Assembly: GCA_018268395.1 (NCBI GenBank) | Contig: JAFDWQ010000001.1 | Location: 1,053,356 to 1,117,355 of the forward strand | Reading direction: 5' to 3' | Length of the DNA: 64,000 nt | DNA from: Armatimonadota bacterium | GTDB lineage: Bacteria; Armatimonadota; Fimbriimonadia; Fimbriimonadales; Fimbriimonadaceae | Shown here: positions 55,670 to 64,000 of the stretch, in pieces | Layout of the letters: every line of letters begins with the position of its first letter | How positions within the stretch are numbered: the stretch's first letter is position 1 | Translations under genes and position numbers: made by a program | Notes under the pieces: generated by a model | The model's input: the letters and a program-made list of their open reading frames with translations, nothing else | The model's database searches: none | What the model was told of the DNA's origin: nothing

Positions 55670-56782
55670 ATGACACGTTTCGGTCTTCAGTGCCGAGCCG
55701 CCCTTGCGGCCGGCCTTCTTGGTCCGACGATGGCCATGGCGTCGACGGTCGGAGACAGCTTCGACGATGGTCGCACGGACGCGACTCTGTGGACCGTCCA
55801 AACGGAAGGCGGACCTACGATCCGCGAAACCGGAGGGTCCTGCACGGTCGAGGTTCCAGCGACCTCCTCCGGATCGATCTTCTACGCACGGTACGTCAGC
55901 GTCCCGATGTTCGTCGGGGACTTCGACGCCAAGGTCGACTACGCGCTCGATCTTTGGCCTGCGGGCAACGGTTTACGGGTCGGACTTTCGATCGAGGACG
56001 CCGATTCGGGCATGGCGTGCGAGCGTACGAACTTCGGGCCCGGCCTCCAGGAGGTCTACCTAGCAGACTTCGGGGCCTATACCCTGTGGTTCCCGACGTC
56101 GGATACGAGCGGCTCGTTGCGCTGGGTTCGAACGGGCGAGAACGTGGCAGCCTATTGCCTTCAAAACGGCGAATGGACGCTGATCGGGGGCAGCCATGGT
56201 TCCGGTGGGCCCGTCCGACTGACGCTCTGGGTCTGGAGCCACGACGGCAATTTCGGACATCAGGACGCCCGCATCCTGTTCGACGACTTCTTCGTCCAAG
56301 ACTCGGCCTCTCACCGACGGATTGCGCCGGAAACAGAGACCGTCCGGACGGGAAAAGTCCGTTCGGGCACGCTGCAAGATCTCGCCGACGATGACGACTC
56401 GTCCCAGATCCTGGCCAAATTCCTGGTGCCGAACATGTCGGCACCGATCGTACGCGTCGACTTGACGTACCGGTCCGACTTGCTGCAACCGAAGGCCTTG
56501 TCCAGCGTGATCCGTATGCGCCACAAGAACGCCGGGAGCTACGTCCTCCGGACGTTCCAGTTCGATTACCCGGCCCAATCGTTCGTGGAGACGATGTCTG
56601 GTCGACCGACCCAAGCCGCTTACGGGAATTTCATCGCGCCGTGCCAGGGCGTCCTGAGCCGCTTCGTCCGTCAGGACGACGGGCAGACAGGGGTGCGTTT
56701 CGAAATCGCCGTGACGGGCCTCGCTTCCGCACAGCTGCCGGCTTTCGAATTCGAGTTCGCCGATCAGTTCGTGGCAGAGTGA
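55670..56782 (+). CDS. Secreted beta-sandwich protein, unknown function
   Basis: 370 residues from ATG 55670, with GGGGAG five bases before it. Signal segment TRFGLQCRAALAAGLLGPTMAMA, then VGDSFDDGRTDATLWTVQTEGGPTIRETGGSCTVEVPATSS, a start like that of concanavalin-like/DUF1349-type lectin domains (DDFNDGxLDxxxW). A second domain follows from about residue 240. It probably binds carbohydrate outside the cell, by inference. It sits in the opposite direction inside the ribosomal gene run, and its end overlaps truA by 19 bases. Confidence 0.65.
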   Translation: MTRFGLQCRAALAAGLLGPTMAMASTVGDSFDDGRTDATLWTVQTEGGPTIRETGGSCTVEVPATSSGSIFYARYVSVPMFVGDFDAKVDYALDLWPAGNGLRVGLSIEDADSGMACERTNFGPGLQEVYLADFGAYTLWFPTSDTSGSLRWVRTGENVAAYCLQNGEWTLIGGSHGSGGPVRLTLWVWSHDGNFGHQDARILFDDFFVQDSASHRRIAPETETVRTGKVRSGTLQDLADDDDSSQILAKFLVPNMSAPIVRVDLTYRSDLLQPKALSSVIRMRHKNAGSYVLRTFQFDYPAQSFVETMSGRPTQAAYGNFIAPCQGVLSRFVRQDDGQTGVRFEIAVTGLASAQLPAFEFEFADQFVAE

Positions 56783-57603
56783 CCGACCGTCGAGGGTCCG
56801 ATTCCGTATGCGGTCCCGTCTTCGTCTGACCGCACGTGCTCGCGGGGATGCCTCCCGTATCGGACCCTCATCAACGTCAGACCCTTGGCCGGAAGCACGA
56901 CCGGTCGATGGATAGGGCTCGAACGCCCCTCGACCAAGAGCCGGGCGATCGAGCCGGGCTCGCGGGCCCCACGGCCGACTTCGACCAGTCCCCCGCTGAT
57001 GCGACGCATCATGCCCCTGGCGAAGGCAGTGCCGACGATGTCGATCCGGACCTCGTCCGACACCTTCGTGACCCGGACAGAAAACAACTCGCGCACCGTG
57101 TTGGCCCCTGGCGGGACAAGTTGCGTAAAGGCGAAGAAGTCGTGCGATCCGACTAAGGACAAGGCCGAAAGTTGCATGCTTTCGACGTCGAGCGCCCGTC
57201 CGTGCCAGTGGGAAGTCCGGTCTGAAAACGGGTCTCGCTTCCCGCATCGGACCTTGTATCGGTACCACCTGTCGACGGCCCAGAACCGCGAATGAAAGTC
57301 GGAAGGAACGACCTGCGCACGGACGACGGCAACATCCGGGGGCAACAGGTCGTTAGCGGCACGCACCCACTTCTCGGGCAGGATCGGCCGGCCGGTGTCG
57401 AAGTGGCAGACCTGTCCTCGGGCGTGGGCACCGCTGTCGGTCCGGCTGGCGCCGACGACTTCGATCTCTTCGTCTGCGACTTCCGAAACAGCGAGGGAGA
57501 GCGTACTTTGAACCGTACGCTCTCCCTCTTGCGGCGCCCAGCCGCAGAAGTCCGTCCCGTCGTACGCGACGACGAGCTTGATCCTTCTCTTAGTCCCGGA
57601 CAA
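56764..57603 (-). CDS. truA: tRNA pseudouridine38-40 synthase
   Basis: 279 residues from TTG 57603, overlapping the rplQ stop; GTG 57627 is an alternative. IKLVVAYDGTDFCGWAPQEGERTVQSTL, the catalytic Asp in GASRTDSGAHARGQVCHF, WYRYKV and VGTAFARGMMRRISGGLVEVG are all TruA motifs. Converts U38-U40 of the anticodon arm to pseudouridine. The placement after rplQ is common in bacteria. Confidence 0.94.
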   Translation of the reverse strand: MSGTKRRIKLVVAYDGTDFCGWAPQEGERTVQSTLSLAVSEVADEEIEVVGASRTDSGAHARGQVCHFDTGRPILPEKWVRAANDLLPPDVAVVRAQVVPSDFHSRFWAVDRWYRYKVRCGKRDPFSDRTSHWHGRALDVESMQLSALSLVGSHDFFAFTQLVPPGANTVRELFSVRVTKVSDEVRIDIVGTAFARGMMRRISGGLVEVGRGAREPGSIARLLVEGRSSPIHRPVVLPAKGLTLMRVRYGRHPREHVRSDEDGTAYGIGPSTVGHSATN

Positions 57604-58042
57604 GTTCGAGGACGGCGGTGTCGGCACCGTCGCCGCGCCTCGTCCCGGTGCGGGTCAGGCGGGTGTACCCGCCGTTCCGACTCTTGTACATCGGGGCCAC
57701 GTTCTTGAAGAGGTGGTTGACGAGGTCCTCACCGTTGATGAGGCTCCGCTCCTGCAGGATCTGCAGTTTCTCCGTTTCGGTCTTGCCCGCCAGGATCTTG
57801 GTGGGAAGGACGCTGGAGCGGCTGTGTCCGACGAGGACTTTGCGGGTCTCGCGCCTGGCGGCGACCGAGTCGTCCTTGGCCGTCGTGATGAGCTTCTCCA
57901 CGACCCGGCGGAGTTCCTTGGCCCGGCCGAGGGTCGTGTGGACGTAGCCCGTGCGGATCATCTGCCGTGCGAGGTTGCTGAGCAACGCACGGCGCTGGTC
58001 GCTCGGGAGGCCCAGCTTTCGTCGGTCGATCTTATGGTTCAT
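57590..58042 (-). CDS. rplQ: 50S ribosomal protein bL17
   Basis: 150 residues. MNHKIDRRKLGLPSDQRRALLSNLARQMIRTGYVHTTLGRAKELRRVVEKLITTAK is diagnostic of L17. The C-terminal part (NGGYTRLTRTGTRRGDGADTAVLELV) is also typical. Last ribosomal gene of the alpha operon, 18 bases after rpoA. Confidence 0.98.
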   Translation of the reverse strand: MNHKIDRRKLGLPSDQRRALLSNLARQMIRTGYVHTTLGRAKELRRVVEKLITTAKDDSVAARRETRKVLVGHSRSSVLPTKILAGKTETEKLQILQERSLINGEDLVNHLFKNVAPMYKSRNGGYTRLTRTGTRRGDGADTAVLELVRD

Positions 58043-58060
58043 GCCGCGTCACCTGTCAGG

Positions 58061-59047
58061 TCAGAAGTCGTCTTCGTCATCGAGCATGTCCAGGCTCACG
58101 TAGCCGCCCTTGGCCGCTTTGAGCTGGAGTCCGTGCTCATTGAGCTTGTCCCTGACTTCCAGAAGGGACTTCTTGCCGAAGCCGCGGATGCTCGTGAGGT
58201 CTGCTTCGTTCACGATCGCGAGCTGGCGAAGGTTAAGGATCCCGGCGCGGCGGAGGCAGTTGAAGGTGCGCTGGCTGAACTCGAGTTCCTCGAGTTTCAG
58301 GTCGGGCACGTTCGCCAGTTCCGGCGCGAGAAGGTCGTCCTCGTCGATTCCGATCTCGGCGTTCGCACGCCCGAGTTCGAAGAACATCTTGAAATACTTG
58401 TCGAGGATATGGGCGGCCTGCGTGACCGCGTCGTTCGGCGGGACGGCCCCGTTCGTCCACACGTCGAGCACCAGGCGCTCATAGTCCGTGCGTTGTCCCA
58501 CGCGGGTGGCTTCGACCACGTAGTTCACTTTCTTTACAGGTGTGAACTGCGAGCCGGACGGGATGATCCCGATCACGCCCTTGTACCGTTCTTGCCTTTC
58601 GGGAAGCACGTAGCCCGTGCCCCAACCGACATAAAGTTCGGCATTGAGGGTGGCCTTGGGGTCGCTGATCGTGGCCAGGTAGCACTCAGGGTTCATGATG
58701 CTGACCCCCGTCGGGCACTGGACGTCGGCACCGGTCACCCGGCCAGGGCCCTTGACTTCGAGCCGTAGAACCGTCTCTTCAGGCGGGACGCCTTCGCAAT
58801 CGATCCGGATCGCGAGTTCCTTCAGGTTGAGAAGGAATTCGGTCGTGTCCTCCTTCGCGCCGGGGATCGGCGCGAACTCGTGGAACACCTTGTCGATCTT
58901 GACGGCCGTGACGGCCGCGCCCTGGATGCTGCTCAGCAGGACGCGCCGGAGCGCGTTGCCGATCGTCTGGCCGTAGCCGCGCTCGAGCGGTTCGAGCACG
59001 AACTTTGCGAACTCGTTAGAAATCTCAAGGGTCTGGATGTGCGGCAT
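58061..59047 (-). CDS. rpoA: RNA polymerase alpha subunit
   Basis: 328 residues. N-terminal assembly domain (FVLEPLERGYGQTIGNALRRVLLSSIQGAAV, NLKELAIRI, LYVGWGTGYVLPERQ) and the C-terminal DNA/activator-binding domain (LEELEFSQRTFNCLRRAGILNLRQLAIVNEADLTSIRGFGKKSLLEVRDKLNEHGL) are complete. Within the alpha operon; rpsD, usually just upstream, is absent here. Confidence 0.98.
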   Translation of the reverse strand: MPHIQTLEISNEFAKFVLEPLERGYGQTIGNALRRVLLSSIQGAAVTAVKIDKVFHEFAPIPGAKEDTTEFLLNLKELAIRIDCEGVPPEETVLRLEVKGPGRVTGADVQCPTGVSIMNPECYLATISDPKATLNAELYVGWGTGYVLPERQERYKGVIGIIPSGSQFTPVKKVNYVVEATRVGQRTDYERLVLDVWTNGAVPPNDAVTQAAHILDKYFKMFFELGRANAEIGIDEDDLLAPELANVPDLKLEELEFSQRTFNCLRRAGILNLRQLAIVNEADLTSIRGFGKKSLLEVRDKLNEHGLQLKAAKGGYVSLDMLDDEDDF

Positions 59048-59053
59048 GTTTCT

Positions 59054-59446
59054 TTAGACCCGGCGCTTCTTGGGCGGCCGGCAACCGTTGTGGGGCACTT
59101 TCGTGACGTCGCGGATCGAGACGACCTGGAGTCCCGTCGCGTTGAGCGACCGGATCGCGGTCTCGCGTCCTCCACCGGGGCCCGAGACGAAGACGTCGAC
59201 CGTCTCCATGCCGTGCTCCAGGGCCTTTTGGGCGGCCCGCTCGGCGCTCAGTTGCGCTGCGAACGGCGTGCCCTTGCGGCTCCCTTTGAACCCGACGTTG
59301 CCGCTGCTTCCCCAGCACAGCGCGTTACCCTGCGGGTCGGTGATGGTCACGATCGTGTTGTTGAACGACGAGTGGATGTAGGCGTTGCCGTGGGCGACCT
59401 GCCTCTTGTCTTTCTGCTTGCCTCGGGACGTGGGTTTGCGTGCCAT
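59054..59446 (-). CDS. rpsK: 30S ribosomal protein uS11
   Basis: 130 residues. [51 protein letters not shown] and [18 protein letters not shown] are diagnostic. Six bases before rpoA and three after rpsM. Confidence 0.98.
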   Translation of the reverse strand: MARKPTSRGKQKDKRQVAHGNAYIHSSFNNTIVTITDPQGNALCWGSSGNVGFKGSRKGTPFAAQLSAERAAQKALEHGMETVDVFVSGPGGGRETAIRSLNATGLQVVSIRDVTKVPHNGCRPPKKRRV

Positions 59447-59449
59447 GTC

Positions 59450-59827
59450 TTACTTCTTGGCCTTCTTCTTACCGGCGACGGTCTTGGCCTTGCCCTTGCG
59501 GGTCCTGGCGTTGCTCCGCGTGCGCTGGCCCCGGGTCGGTAGGCCACGGCGGTGGCGCAGACCGCGGTAGCTGCCGATCTCGATCAGGCGGCGGATGTTC
59601 GAATAGACTTCGCGGCGCAGGTCGCCTTCGACCTCATAGTCCTCGTCGATGACGTTACGGAGTTTGCCGACTTCGTCGTCGCTGAGGTCGCGGACTTTCT
59701 TGCGAGGGTCGAGGCCCGTCTTTTCGACGATCTCGGACGCCCGCTTCGGGCCGATGCCGTAAATGGACTGGATGCCGTAATAGACGCCCTTGTCCCTGGG
59801 GAGGTCAACACCTGCGATACGCGCCAT
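59450..59827 (-). CDS. rpsM: 30S ribosomal protein uS13
   Basis: 125 residues. [38 protein letters not shown], the [28 protein letters not shown] signature and the lysine-rich tail fit S13, which spans the 30S head and contacts 50S. Confidence 0.98.
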   Translation of the reverse strand: MARIAGVDLPRDKGVYYGIQSIYGIGPKRASEIVEKTGLDPRKKVRDLSDDEVGKLRNVIDEDYEVEGDLRREVYSNIRRLIEIGSYRGLRHRRGLPTRGQRTRSNARTRKGKAKTVAGKKKAKK

Positions 59828-59839
59828 TCTGTTCTTCTC

Positions 59840-59953
59840 TTATCCTTGTCGCTGCTTGTGCTTCGGGTTCACGCAGATCACCCTCACGACGCCTTCGCGC
59901 TTGATGATCTTGCACTTGTCACAAATCTTTTTCACACTGGCCCTGACTTTCAT
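59840..59953 (-). CDS. rpmJ: 50S ribosomal protein bL36
   Basis: 37 residues: [19 protein letters not shown] then [15 protein letters not shown]. The zinc ligands CxxC...C...H are intact, the C+ form. ATG 59953; twelve bases before rpsM. Leads the run rpmJ-rpsM-rpsK-rpoA-rplQ-truA. Confidence 0.97.
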   Translation of the reverse strand: MKVRASVKKICDKCKIIKREGVVRVICVNPKHKQRQG

Positions 59954-60066
59954 GAATCGCCACCTGCCTTCTGGTGCGGGCCATCGGCCTGCCCCGTTCC
60001 CGGCCCGCCCTTCCGGCCCGGACCGCGAATCTTTGCCGGGCTTTGGGCCGTCCTTTCCGACGGCGA

Positions 60067-60114
60067 CCCGTGCCGCGCACGGGACGCTTAGTCCTGGCGC
60101 GAAGGTGGATTGTA
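60067..60114 (-). promoter_or_regulatory. Promoter and GC-rich leader of the rpmJ-rpoA operon
   Basis: TACAAT on the minus strand (60109-60114) gives a predicted leader of about 150 bases before rpmJ. It contains a perfect hairpin CCCGTGC/GCACGGG (60067-60083). The 322-base gap 59954-60275 holds this leader, the promoter of the radical-SAM gene and no credible gene. Confidence 0.4.
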
Positions 60115-60235
60115 CCAGCCCCTCCCCTCGGATGGCTATGCCCTGAGGCCGCCGCCCCTGCACCGCCGCGAGAACGGGACCTTTGCCGACCGCCCCTTGC
60201 CGTCAAGACCGCGTCCCACTGTGCTCCCCTGCACG

Positions 60236-60277
60236 ATATGTAGACAAAACGTGACATATGTAGTAGCATGTCTACAT
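60236..60277. repeat. Inverted and direct repeats overlapping a promoter (operator)
   Basis: ATGTAGACA (60238-60246) and TGTCTACAT (60269-60277) are a perfect nine-base inverted repeat. ATATGTAG also occurs twice, 20 bases apart (60236 and 60256). Both arms overlap the promoter elements of the next gene, so a repressor site is likely. Confidence 0.6.
60241..60269 (+). promoter_or_regulatory. Promoter TAGACA-17-TAGCAT, leaderless radical-SAM gene
   Basis: -35 TAGACA (60241-60246), 17-base spacer, -10 TAGCAT (60264-60269), then six bases to ATG 60276. The most complete promoter in the window. Confidence 0.65.
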
Positions 60278-61136
60278 GTCGGCGCAGCCGCTGCTCTTCG
60301 ATACGCCTCCTCTGGTCCAGGCGCCGGAGCGAATAGGTCAGGCCCGGGTCGTCCGAAGGCTCGCCCGCCAAGTCTTGACACGGCCGACCGGCATGCTCAA
60401 GGGACTGGACTTTACGCTGAACCCGTACTCCGGGTGCACGTTCGGGTGCGAGTATTGCTACGCGGCGTTCTTCCAGCCCGACGAGGACAAGGCGCGCGAG
60501 TGGGGGCTCTGGGTCGAAGTCAAGGAGAACGCCCTGGCCTTGATCTGCCAGGAACCGAGGCTGGCCGGTGCGAGCGTCATGGTCGGTTCCGTGACCGATC
60601 CCTATCAACCCTTGGAGCGGGAGACCCGGCTCACGCGATCGCTCCTCGAGCACATGGCCGGACTCCGACCACAGCCGAAAGTGCGCGTCCAGACCCGTTC
60701 GCCCCTCGTCTCGCGGGATGCCGACGTGCTCCTCCGGTTCTCTGACCTGAGGGTCGGAATGTCCGTGACGACGGACTCGGACGAGGTGCGAAAGCGGTAC
60801 GAACCGAAGTGCGCGAGCATCGGGAGAAGGCTTCAGGCCGTCCGCGAACTGGCCGCGGCCGGCGTCGAGGTCACTGTCAGCATCGCTCCGATGCTTCCGA
60901 TCACGGACGTCGCGGCCTTTGCGAAGGCCGTCCGGGAAAGCGGGGCCTCACGGATCTGGACCGGGTACTTCCATCCGGGAACCAGGAAGTTCGCTTCCGG
61001 CACGAGGGAAAACGCTCTCGTCCTGGCCAAACAAGACGGCTGGACCTTCGAGCGGTACGTCGAAACGTCGCTAGCCCTCAAAAAGCTCCTGCCCGACCTT
61101 GTGGTGAAGCCGTCGGAGGAGGGCGGCAGTCCTTAG
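60276..61136 (+). CDS. SplB/Rv2578c-type radical-SAM protein
   Basis: 286 residues. The radical-SAM cluster is [10 protein letters not shown] in [19 protein letters not shown], preceded by [31 protein letters not shown] and [17 protein letters not shown] are typical of the Rv2578c/spore-photoproduct-lyase-like family. Members are suspected to act in nucleic-acid repair or modification, but no substrate is established for this branch. It lies against the grain between infA and rpmJ and shares a TTAG stop overlap with infA. The operator-like repeat suggests it is inducible. Confidence 0.88.
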   Translation: MSAQPLLFDTPPLVQAPERIGQARVVRRLARQVLTRPTGMLKGLDFTLNPYSGCTFGCEYCYAAFFQPDEDKAREWGLWVEVKENALALICQEPRLAGASVMVGSVTDPYQPLERETRLTRSLLEHMAGLRPQPKVRVQTRSPLVSRDADVLLRFSDLRVGMSVTTDSDEVRKRYEPKCASIGRRLQAVRELAAAGVEVTVSIAPMLPITDVAAFAKAVRESGASRIWTGYFHPGTRKFASGTRENALVLAKQDGWTFERYVETSLALKKLLPDLVVKPSEEGGSP

Positions 61137-61405
61137 CGGTACCGGTATACGATACGGGCGCGGGTCAGGTCGTACGGAGAGACGCTGACGCGGACCTTGT
61201 CGCCGTTCAAGATCCGGATCCAATGCTTGCGCATCTTGCCGCTGACGTAGCAAAGGATTTCGTTGCCCGTGTCTTCGAGCTTGACCCGGAACTGGGCGTT
61301 GGGAAGGTTCTCGACGACGACACCGTCGAGCTCGATGCCTTCTTCCTTGTCGGAATCTTCCGTCTTCTTTTTGACCGGACCTCGATATCTGCCTCTGCCT
61401 GCCAT
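61133..61405 (-). CDS. infA: Translation initiation factor IF-1
   Basis: 90 residues, about 18 more than usual. The OB-fold core [67 protein letters not shown] is typical. The extra N-terminus ([21 protein letters not shown]) is charged and of unknown use. Blocks the A site during initiation. Five bases after map. Confidence 0.96.
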   Translation of the reverse strand: MAGRGRYRGPVKKKTEDSDKEEGIELDGVVVENLPNAQFRVKLEDTGNEILCYVSGKMRKHWIRILNGDKVRVSVSPYDLTRARIVYRYR

Positions 61406-61410
61406 GCGTG

Positions 61411-62160
61411 TTATTCGACCGTCAGCACCTCGGGGCCTTCACGAGTGACGGCGACCGTGTGCTCGAAGTGTGCGCTGAGTTTACCGTCTTTCGTGACCAT
61501 GGTCCAGCCGTCGTCGAGCGTGACGACGTCTTTGGTTCCTTCGTTGACCATCGGCTCGATGCAGATCGTCGTCCCTTCGCGCAACATGGCGCCGGAACTG
61601 CACTTCCCGAAATTGGGCACGCTCGGTTCTTCGTGGAGGCTCCGTCCGATCCCGTGTCCGACGAGCTCGCGGACCACGGAATAGCCGTTCGATTCGACGT
61701 ACTTCTGGACGGTGCAGGAGATCTCTCCGACCTTGTTGCCGACTTTAGCCTTCGCGATCCCTTGCCACATCGATTCCTCCGTGATCTTCAAGAGCCGTTC
61801 CGCCGCCTTCGACACGGGGCCGACGGCGAACGTCCAGGCGCTGTCCGCATGAAAACCGTCTTTGAGGACGCCGAAGTCGAGGTCGATGATGTCGCCGTCC
61901 TGCAGGACGCGGTCGTCCGGGATCCCGTGAATGACGACGTCGTTCACGCTGATGCAAGCCGTCGCGGGGTAGCCCCGGTATCCCAGAAAACTCGGTAGCG
62001 CGCCCTTTTCGCGGATCAGCTTTTCCGCCAGTTCGTCGAGCATCTTCGGGGTCGTCTTACCGGGCTCGATGGCCTCGGCGCACAAGCGCATCGTCCGGGC
62101 CAAAATCCGCCCCGACTCGCGCATCTTGGCGATTTCGCTGTCCTTTTTCAGGATGATCAA
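61411..62160 (-). CDS. map: Methionine aminopeptidase, type I
   Basis: 249 residues from TTG 62160, which overlaps the adk TGA (TTGA). Starts [21 protein letters not shown]. Metal ligands lie in [52 protein letters not shown] and [24 protein letters not shown]. Removes N-terminal Met. A longer frame to 62277 runs through adk coding sequence and is not supported. Confidence 0.95.
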   Translation of the reverse strand: MIILKKDSEIAKMRESGRILARTMRLCAEAIEPGKTTPKMLDELAEKLIREKGALPSFLGYRGYPATACISVNDVVIHGIPDDRVLQDGDIIDLDFGVLKDGFHADSAWTFAVGPVSKAAERLLKITEESMWQGIAKAKVGNKVGEISCTVQKYVESNGYSVVRELVGHGIGRSLHEEPSVPNFGKCSSGAMLREGTTICIEPMVNEGTKDVVTLDDGWTMVTKDGKLSAHFEHTVAVTREGPEVLTVE

Positions 62161-62810
62161 ACGCCTAACCCCGTCACGATCGCCTGGAACACGCGGTCGG
62201 GTTCTTGAGCCGCGTCGACCCGGATCAACTGGCCACGAGACGCGTAATAGTCTACGACGGGCTGGGTGTTCTCCCAAAAGACGCGGAGCCGCTCCATGAT
62301 CGTTTCGGGCTTGTCGTCTTCACGGACCACAAGGGGGCTGTTGCACTTGTCGCAGATGCCCTCCCTTTTGGGCGGCTTGTTCACACTGTGGTAGATCTCG
62401 CCGCACTTCGTGCAACCGACCCGGCCGCTCAACCGACGGACGACGACGTCGTCTTCGATCTCGAGCGAGACGACGCCGTTGAGCGGGATCTCCTCGTGCT
62501 TCAACTCTTCGTCAAGGGCCTCGGCCTGACGCACGGTGCGGGGAAAACCGTCGAGGACGAAACCATGTTTCCGCACTTCGTCCGAGCGGATCCGCTTGAC
62601 CATCATTTGGATCGTCACGCCGTTCGGGACCAGCTCGCCCCGGTCGATATAGCTCTTCGCGAGCTGGCCAAGGTCCGTCTCGGCTTCGATCTCGGAACGA
62701 AAGATGACCCCGGACGACAACGGCTTGACCCCGAGCCGTTCCTGGAGCATTTGTGCTTGCGTCCCCTTACCGACGCCCGGCGGTCCGACCAAGATCATTC
62801 GGATGGGCAT
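62157..62810 (-). CDS. adk: Adenylate kinase
   Basis: 217 residues. P-loop GPPGVGKGTQA, the AMP-binding GVIFRSEI and DGFPRTVRQAEAL, and a zinc LID with four Cys (CTKCGEIYHSVNKPPKREGICDKC). Interconverts ATP+AMP and 2 ADP. Start ATG 62810 with TAAACT six bases upstream. First of adk-map-infA; secY, which commonly precedes it, is absent. Confidence 0.97.
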   Translation of the reverse strand: MPIRMILVGPPGVGKGTQAQMLQERLGVKPLSSGVIFRSEIEAETDLGQLAKSYIDRGELVPNGVTIQMMVKRIRSDEVRKHGFVLDGFPRTVRQAEALDEELKHEEIPLNGVVSLEIEDDVVVRRLSGRVGCTKCGEIYHSVNKPPKREGICDKCNSPLVVREDDKPETIMERLRVFWENTQPVVDYYASRGQLIRVDAAQEPDRVFQAIVTGLGV

Positions 62811-62816
62811 GGGCGC

Positions 62817-62822
62817 AGTTTA
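62817..62822 (-). promoter_or_regulatory. -10 box TAAACT, leaderless adk-map-infA
   Basis: TAAACT, GCGCCC, then ATG 62810 on the minus strand. Confidence 0.6.
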
Positions 62823-62841
62823 CTTGAGCCCCTCGTAGGGT

Positions 62842-63810
62842 TCAGGCGACACGTGAGGCCCGGCCCGTGTACGCGCTTTCGTACCCGGCGATGGCGACGG
62901 CGGACGCCCTGAGACCGTCCTCCGCCGTGACGCTCGGAGGCCTGCCTGTGGTCACGGCCTTCAAGAACTCGCCGACCATCGCTCCGTCGAGGTCGGACGC
63001 GGTGCCGAGGTTCCGATACCGGTCGGTCAACTCGGAAACGCCTTGGCCGAAGAGGTCCGCTTCGATGACGCCCTTCTCACCTAAGACTTTCAGGGTCACG
63101 TCGCCCCAAGTCCGGTAGTTTTGGGGTCGCGACCAGCTCGAATCGATGGTCGCGAAGACGCCGGACGGGTAGCCCAAAGTCAAATGGGCGGTGTCGTCGA
63201 ACTCTTGCGAGTACATGTTCGTCCCGGTTTGGGAGACGACCGTCTCGGGCGCCTCGCCGAGCAACCGCCATAACAGGTCGGCGACGTGGACGACATGGTC
63301 GATCATCGCGCCGCCGCCAGACAGTTCGGCGCGAGTGAACCACCCGAACGGGCACGTGCCCCGGTTCGTCGCGTTGACGGCGAGGACACGGCCGATGTCT
63401 CCGGCGCGGACACGCTGGAGCAGCCGTTGGAAGACCGGTGAGAACGGACACGGGAAGGCGGTCATGACCATGACCTCCGTGGTTTGGACCGCGTGCCGGA
63501 TCCGATCGGCATGCTCGCGGCTCGGCGCGAGCGGCTTCTCGCAGAGGACGGGCTTGCCCGCCTGGGCGGCCGCTTCGATCAGCTCGGCATGGAGCATGTT
63601 CTCGGAGCAGACGACCACGGCGTCACACTGGCCGAGCAGGTCCTCCGAGTTCGCGAACAACGCTCCTCCCCATTGCTCGAGGATCGGACGGGCCCGTTCT
63701 GGGTCCGGGTCTGCGACGCCCACAAAGGTCGCGTCGGGTCGGGTCGACAGGGCGCGCGCGTATCCGGACGCGTGGACGTGGGCCGCGCTGAGCATGCCGA
63801 CTCGGAGCAT
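62842..63810 (-). CDS. Gfo/Idh/MocA-family NAD(P)-dependent oxidoreductase
   Basis: 322 residues from ATG 63810. The Rossmann start MLRVGMLSAAHVHASGYARAL, VGVADPDPERARPI, VLCEKPLAPSREHADRI with the EKP motif, and the C-terminal beta domain (GGGAMIDHVVHVADLLWRLLG, with catalytic Asp-His) are typical. Probably oxidises a sugar or inositol; substrate unknown. ATG 63810 is preferred to 63831 because CATAAT lies six bases upstream of it and because it begins at the Rossmann strand. Confidence 0.9.
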   Translation of the reverse strand: MLRVGMLSAAHVHASGYARALSTRPDATFVGVADPDPERARPILEQWGGALFANSEDLLGQCDAVVVCSENMLHAELIEAAAQAGKPVLCEKPLAPSREHADRIRHAVQTTEVMVMTAFPCPFSPVFQRLLQRVRAGDIGRVLAVNATNRGTCPFGWFTRAELSGGGAMIDHVVHVADLLWRLLGEAPETVVSQTGTNMYSQEFDDTAHLTLGYPSGVFATIDSSWSRPQNYRTWGDVTLKVLGEKGVIEADLFGQGVSELTDRYRNLGTASDLDGAMVGEFLKAVTTGRPPSVTAEDGLRASAVAIAGYESAYTGRASRVA

Positions 63811-63816
63811 GGGCCC

Positions 63817-63822
63817 ATTATG
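63817..63822 (-). promoter_or_regulatory. -10 box CATAAT, leaderless oxidoreductase
   Basis: CATAAT, GGGCCC, then ATG 63810 on the minus strand. Confidence 0.5.
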
Positions 63823-63948
63823 ATCGCCCACTTGGTCGGTGCATCCACCACGGTGGACCTCGGCAGCGTCCTTGGTCCTTGACGCGGCCGGGTCTCAGGG
63901 CCTGACTTGAAACGGACCGCCGAGCCGGTTCATACTGAGCGTCCTCTC

Positions 63949-64000
63949 GGGCGGTTAGCTCAGTGGTAGAGCACTACAATGACACTGTAGGGGTCACAGG
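63949..64000 (+). tRNA. tRNA-Val(GAC), 3' part beyond window
   Basis: Acceptor GGGCGGT, TA, D-stem GCTC...GAGC with AGTGGTA loop, anticodon stem CTACA/TGTAG around loop ATGACAC, giving anticodon GAC (Val). The window ends in the T-arm, so the 3' end is not seen. Confidence 0.9.

Noticed and set aside
57578..58768. 396-codon plus-strand frame opposite rplQ and rpoA
   Set aside because: Shadow of two definite housekeeping genes.
60236..60277. Calling the repeat a LexA box
   Set aside because: Symmetry and position fit a repressor site, but the sequence is not a LexA consensus I can vouch for in this group.
59919..60653. 244-codon minus-strand frame across the rpmJ leader
   Set aside because: Overlaps the radical-SAM gene antisense and the rpmJ leader; no start signal, low-complexity.

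Overview
The window is a GC-rich stretch of bacterial chromosome, coding on almost every base, from a diderm with an outer membrane. Evidence for the envelope is an Lpt lipopolysaccharide-export operon, a TamB-like protein, a flagellin and a PEP-CTERM protein. A Ycf45-type R3H ATPase, a DUF3084 protein, M29 and S9 peptidases and two clearly separate kinds of start signal fit the Armatimonadota (Fimbriimonadia-like) best. That assignment is an inference from gene content only. I see no insertion sequence, integrase, CRISPR array, rRNA or prophage. One tRNA, tRNA-Val(GAC), is cut by the right edge.

Layout. 1-9475: a truncated R3H ATPase, a redoxin, lipA, a 1500-residue TamB-like protein, a CgeB-like glycosyltransferase and purSQ. 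9613-13060: a small secreted protein, an S9 peptidase and an AraC regulator. 13061-15093: a probable small RNA ending in a strong terminator, then a two-gene module of a Vsr-type nuclease and a protein that joins a methyltransferase remnant to an AlbA_2 (Schlafen-type) domain. 15126-17720: 5'-nucleotidase and a LolA-like protein. 17717-23907 (minus): one tightly overlapping operon rlmN, lptC, lptA, lptB, lptF/G, DUF3084, RuvC-fold resolvase. 23966-32730 (minus): STN-domain protein, anti-sigma protein, methyltransferase, M29 aminopeptidase, two secreted proteins, speE and gyrB. 33025-38824: GntR regulator, small protein, BTAD/NB-ARC/TPR regulator and an orphan sugar-type ABC permease. 39063-44503: flagellin, serC, a degenerate deacetylase, tag, a membrane protein and the C-terminal half of UvrA. 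44643-50836: multicopper oxidase, an RCK-gated channel, a glycine-rich protein and the N-terminal half of UvrA. 51113-54558: exported protein, modAB without modC, and a sigma/anti-sigma pair whose sigma gene carries an in-frame TGA. 54617-62810 (minus): rpsI, rplM, truA, rplQ, rpoA, rpsK, rpsM, rpmJ, infA, map and adk, interrupted by two plus-strand genes. 62842-64000: an oxidoreductase and tRNA-Val.

The observations I rate highest are: (1) UvrA encoded as two separate genes about 4.4 kb apart, cut exactly between its two ABC modules; (2) the Vsr plus methyltransferase-remnant/AlbA_2 pair, a candidate undescribed DNA-processing or defence module; (3) a recurring TAnnnT (or close variant) box six to seven bases before the start codon of thirteen genes, which predicts leaderless transcripts, while other genes use classical Shine-Dalgarno sites. 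This box also decides several start codons. Everything is read by eye from sequence; no searches were run.
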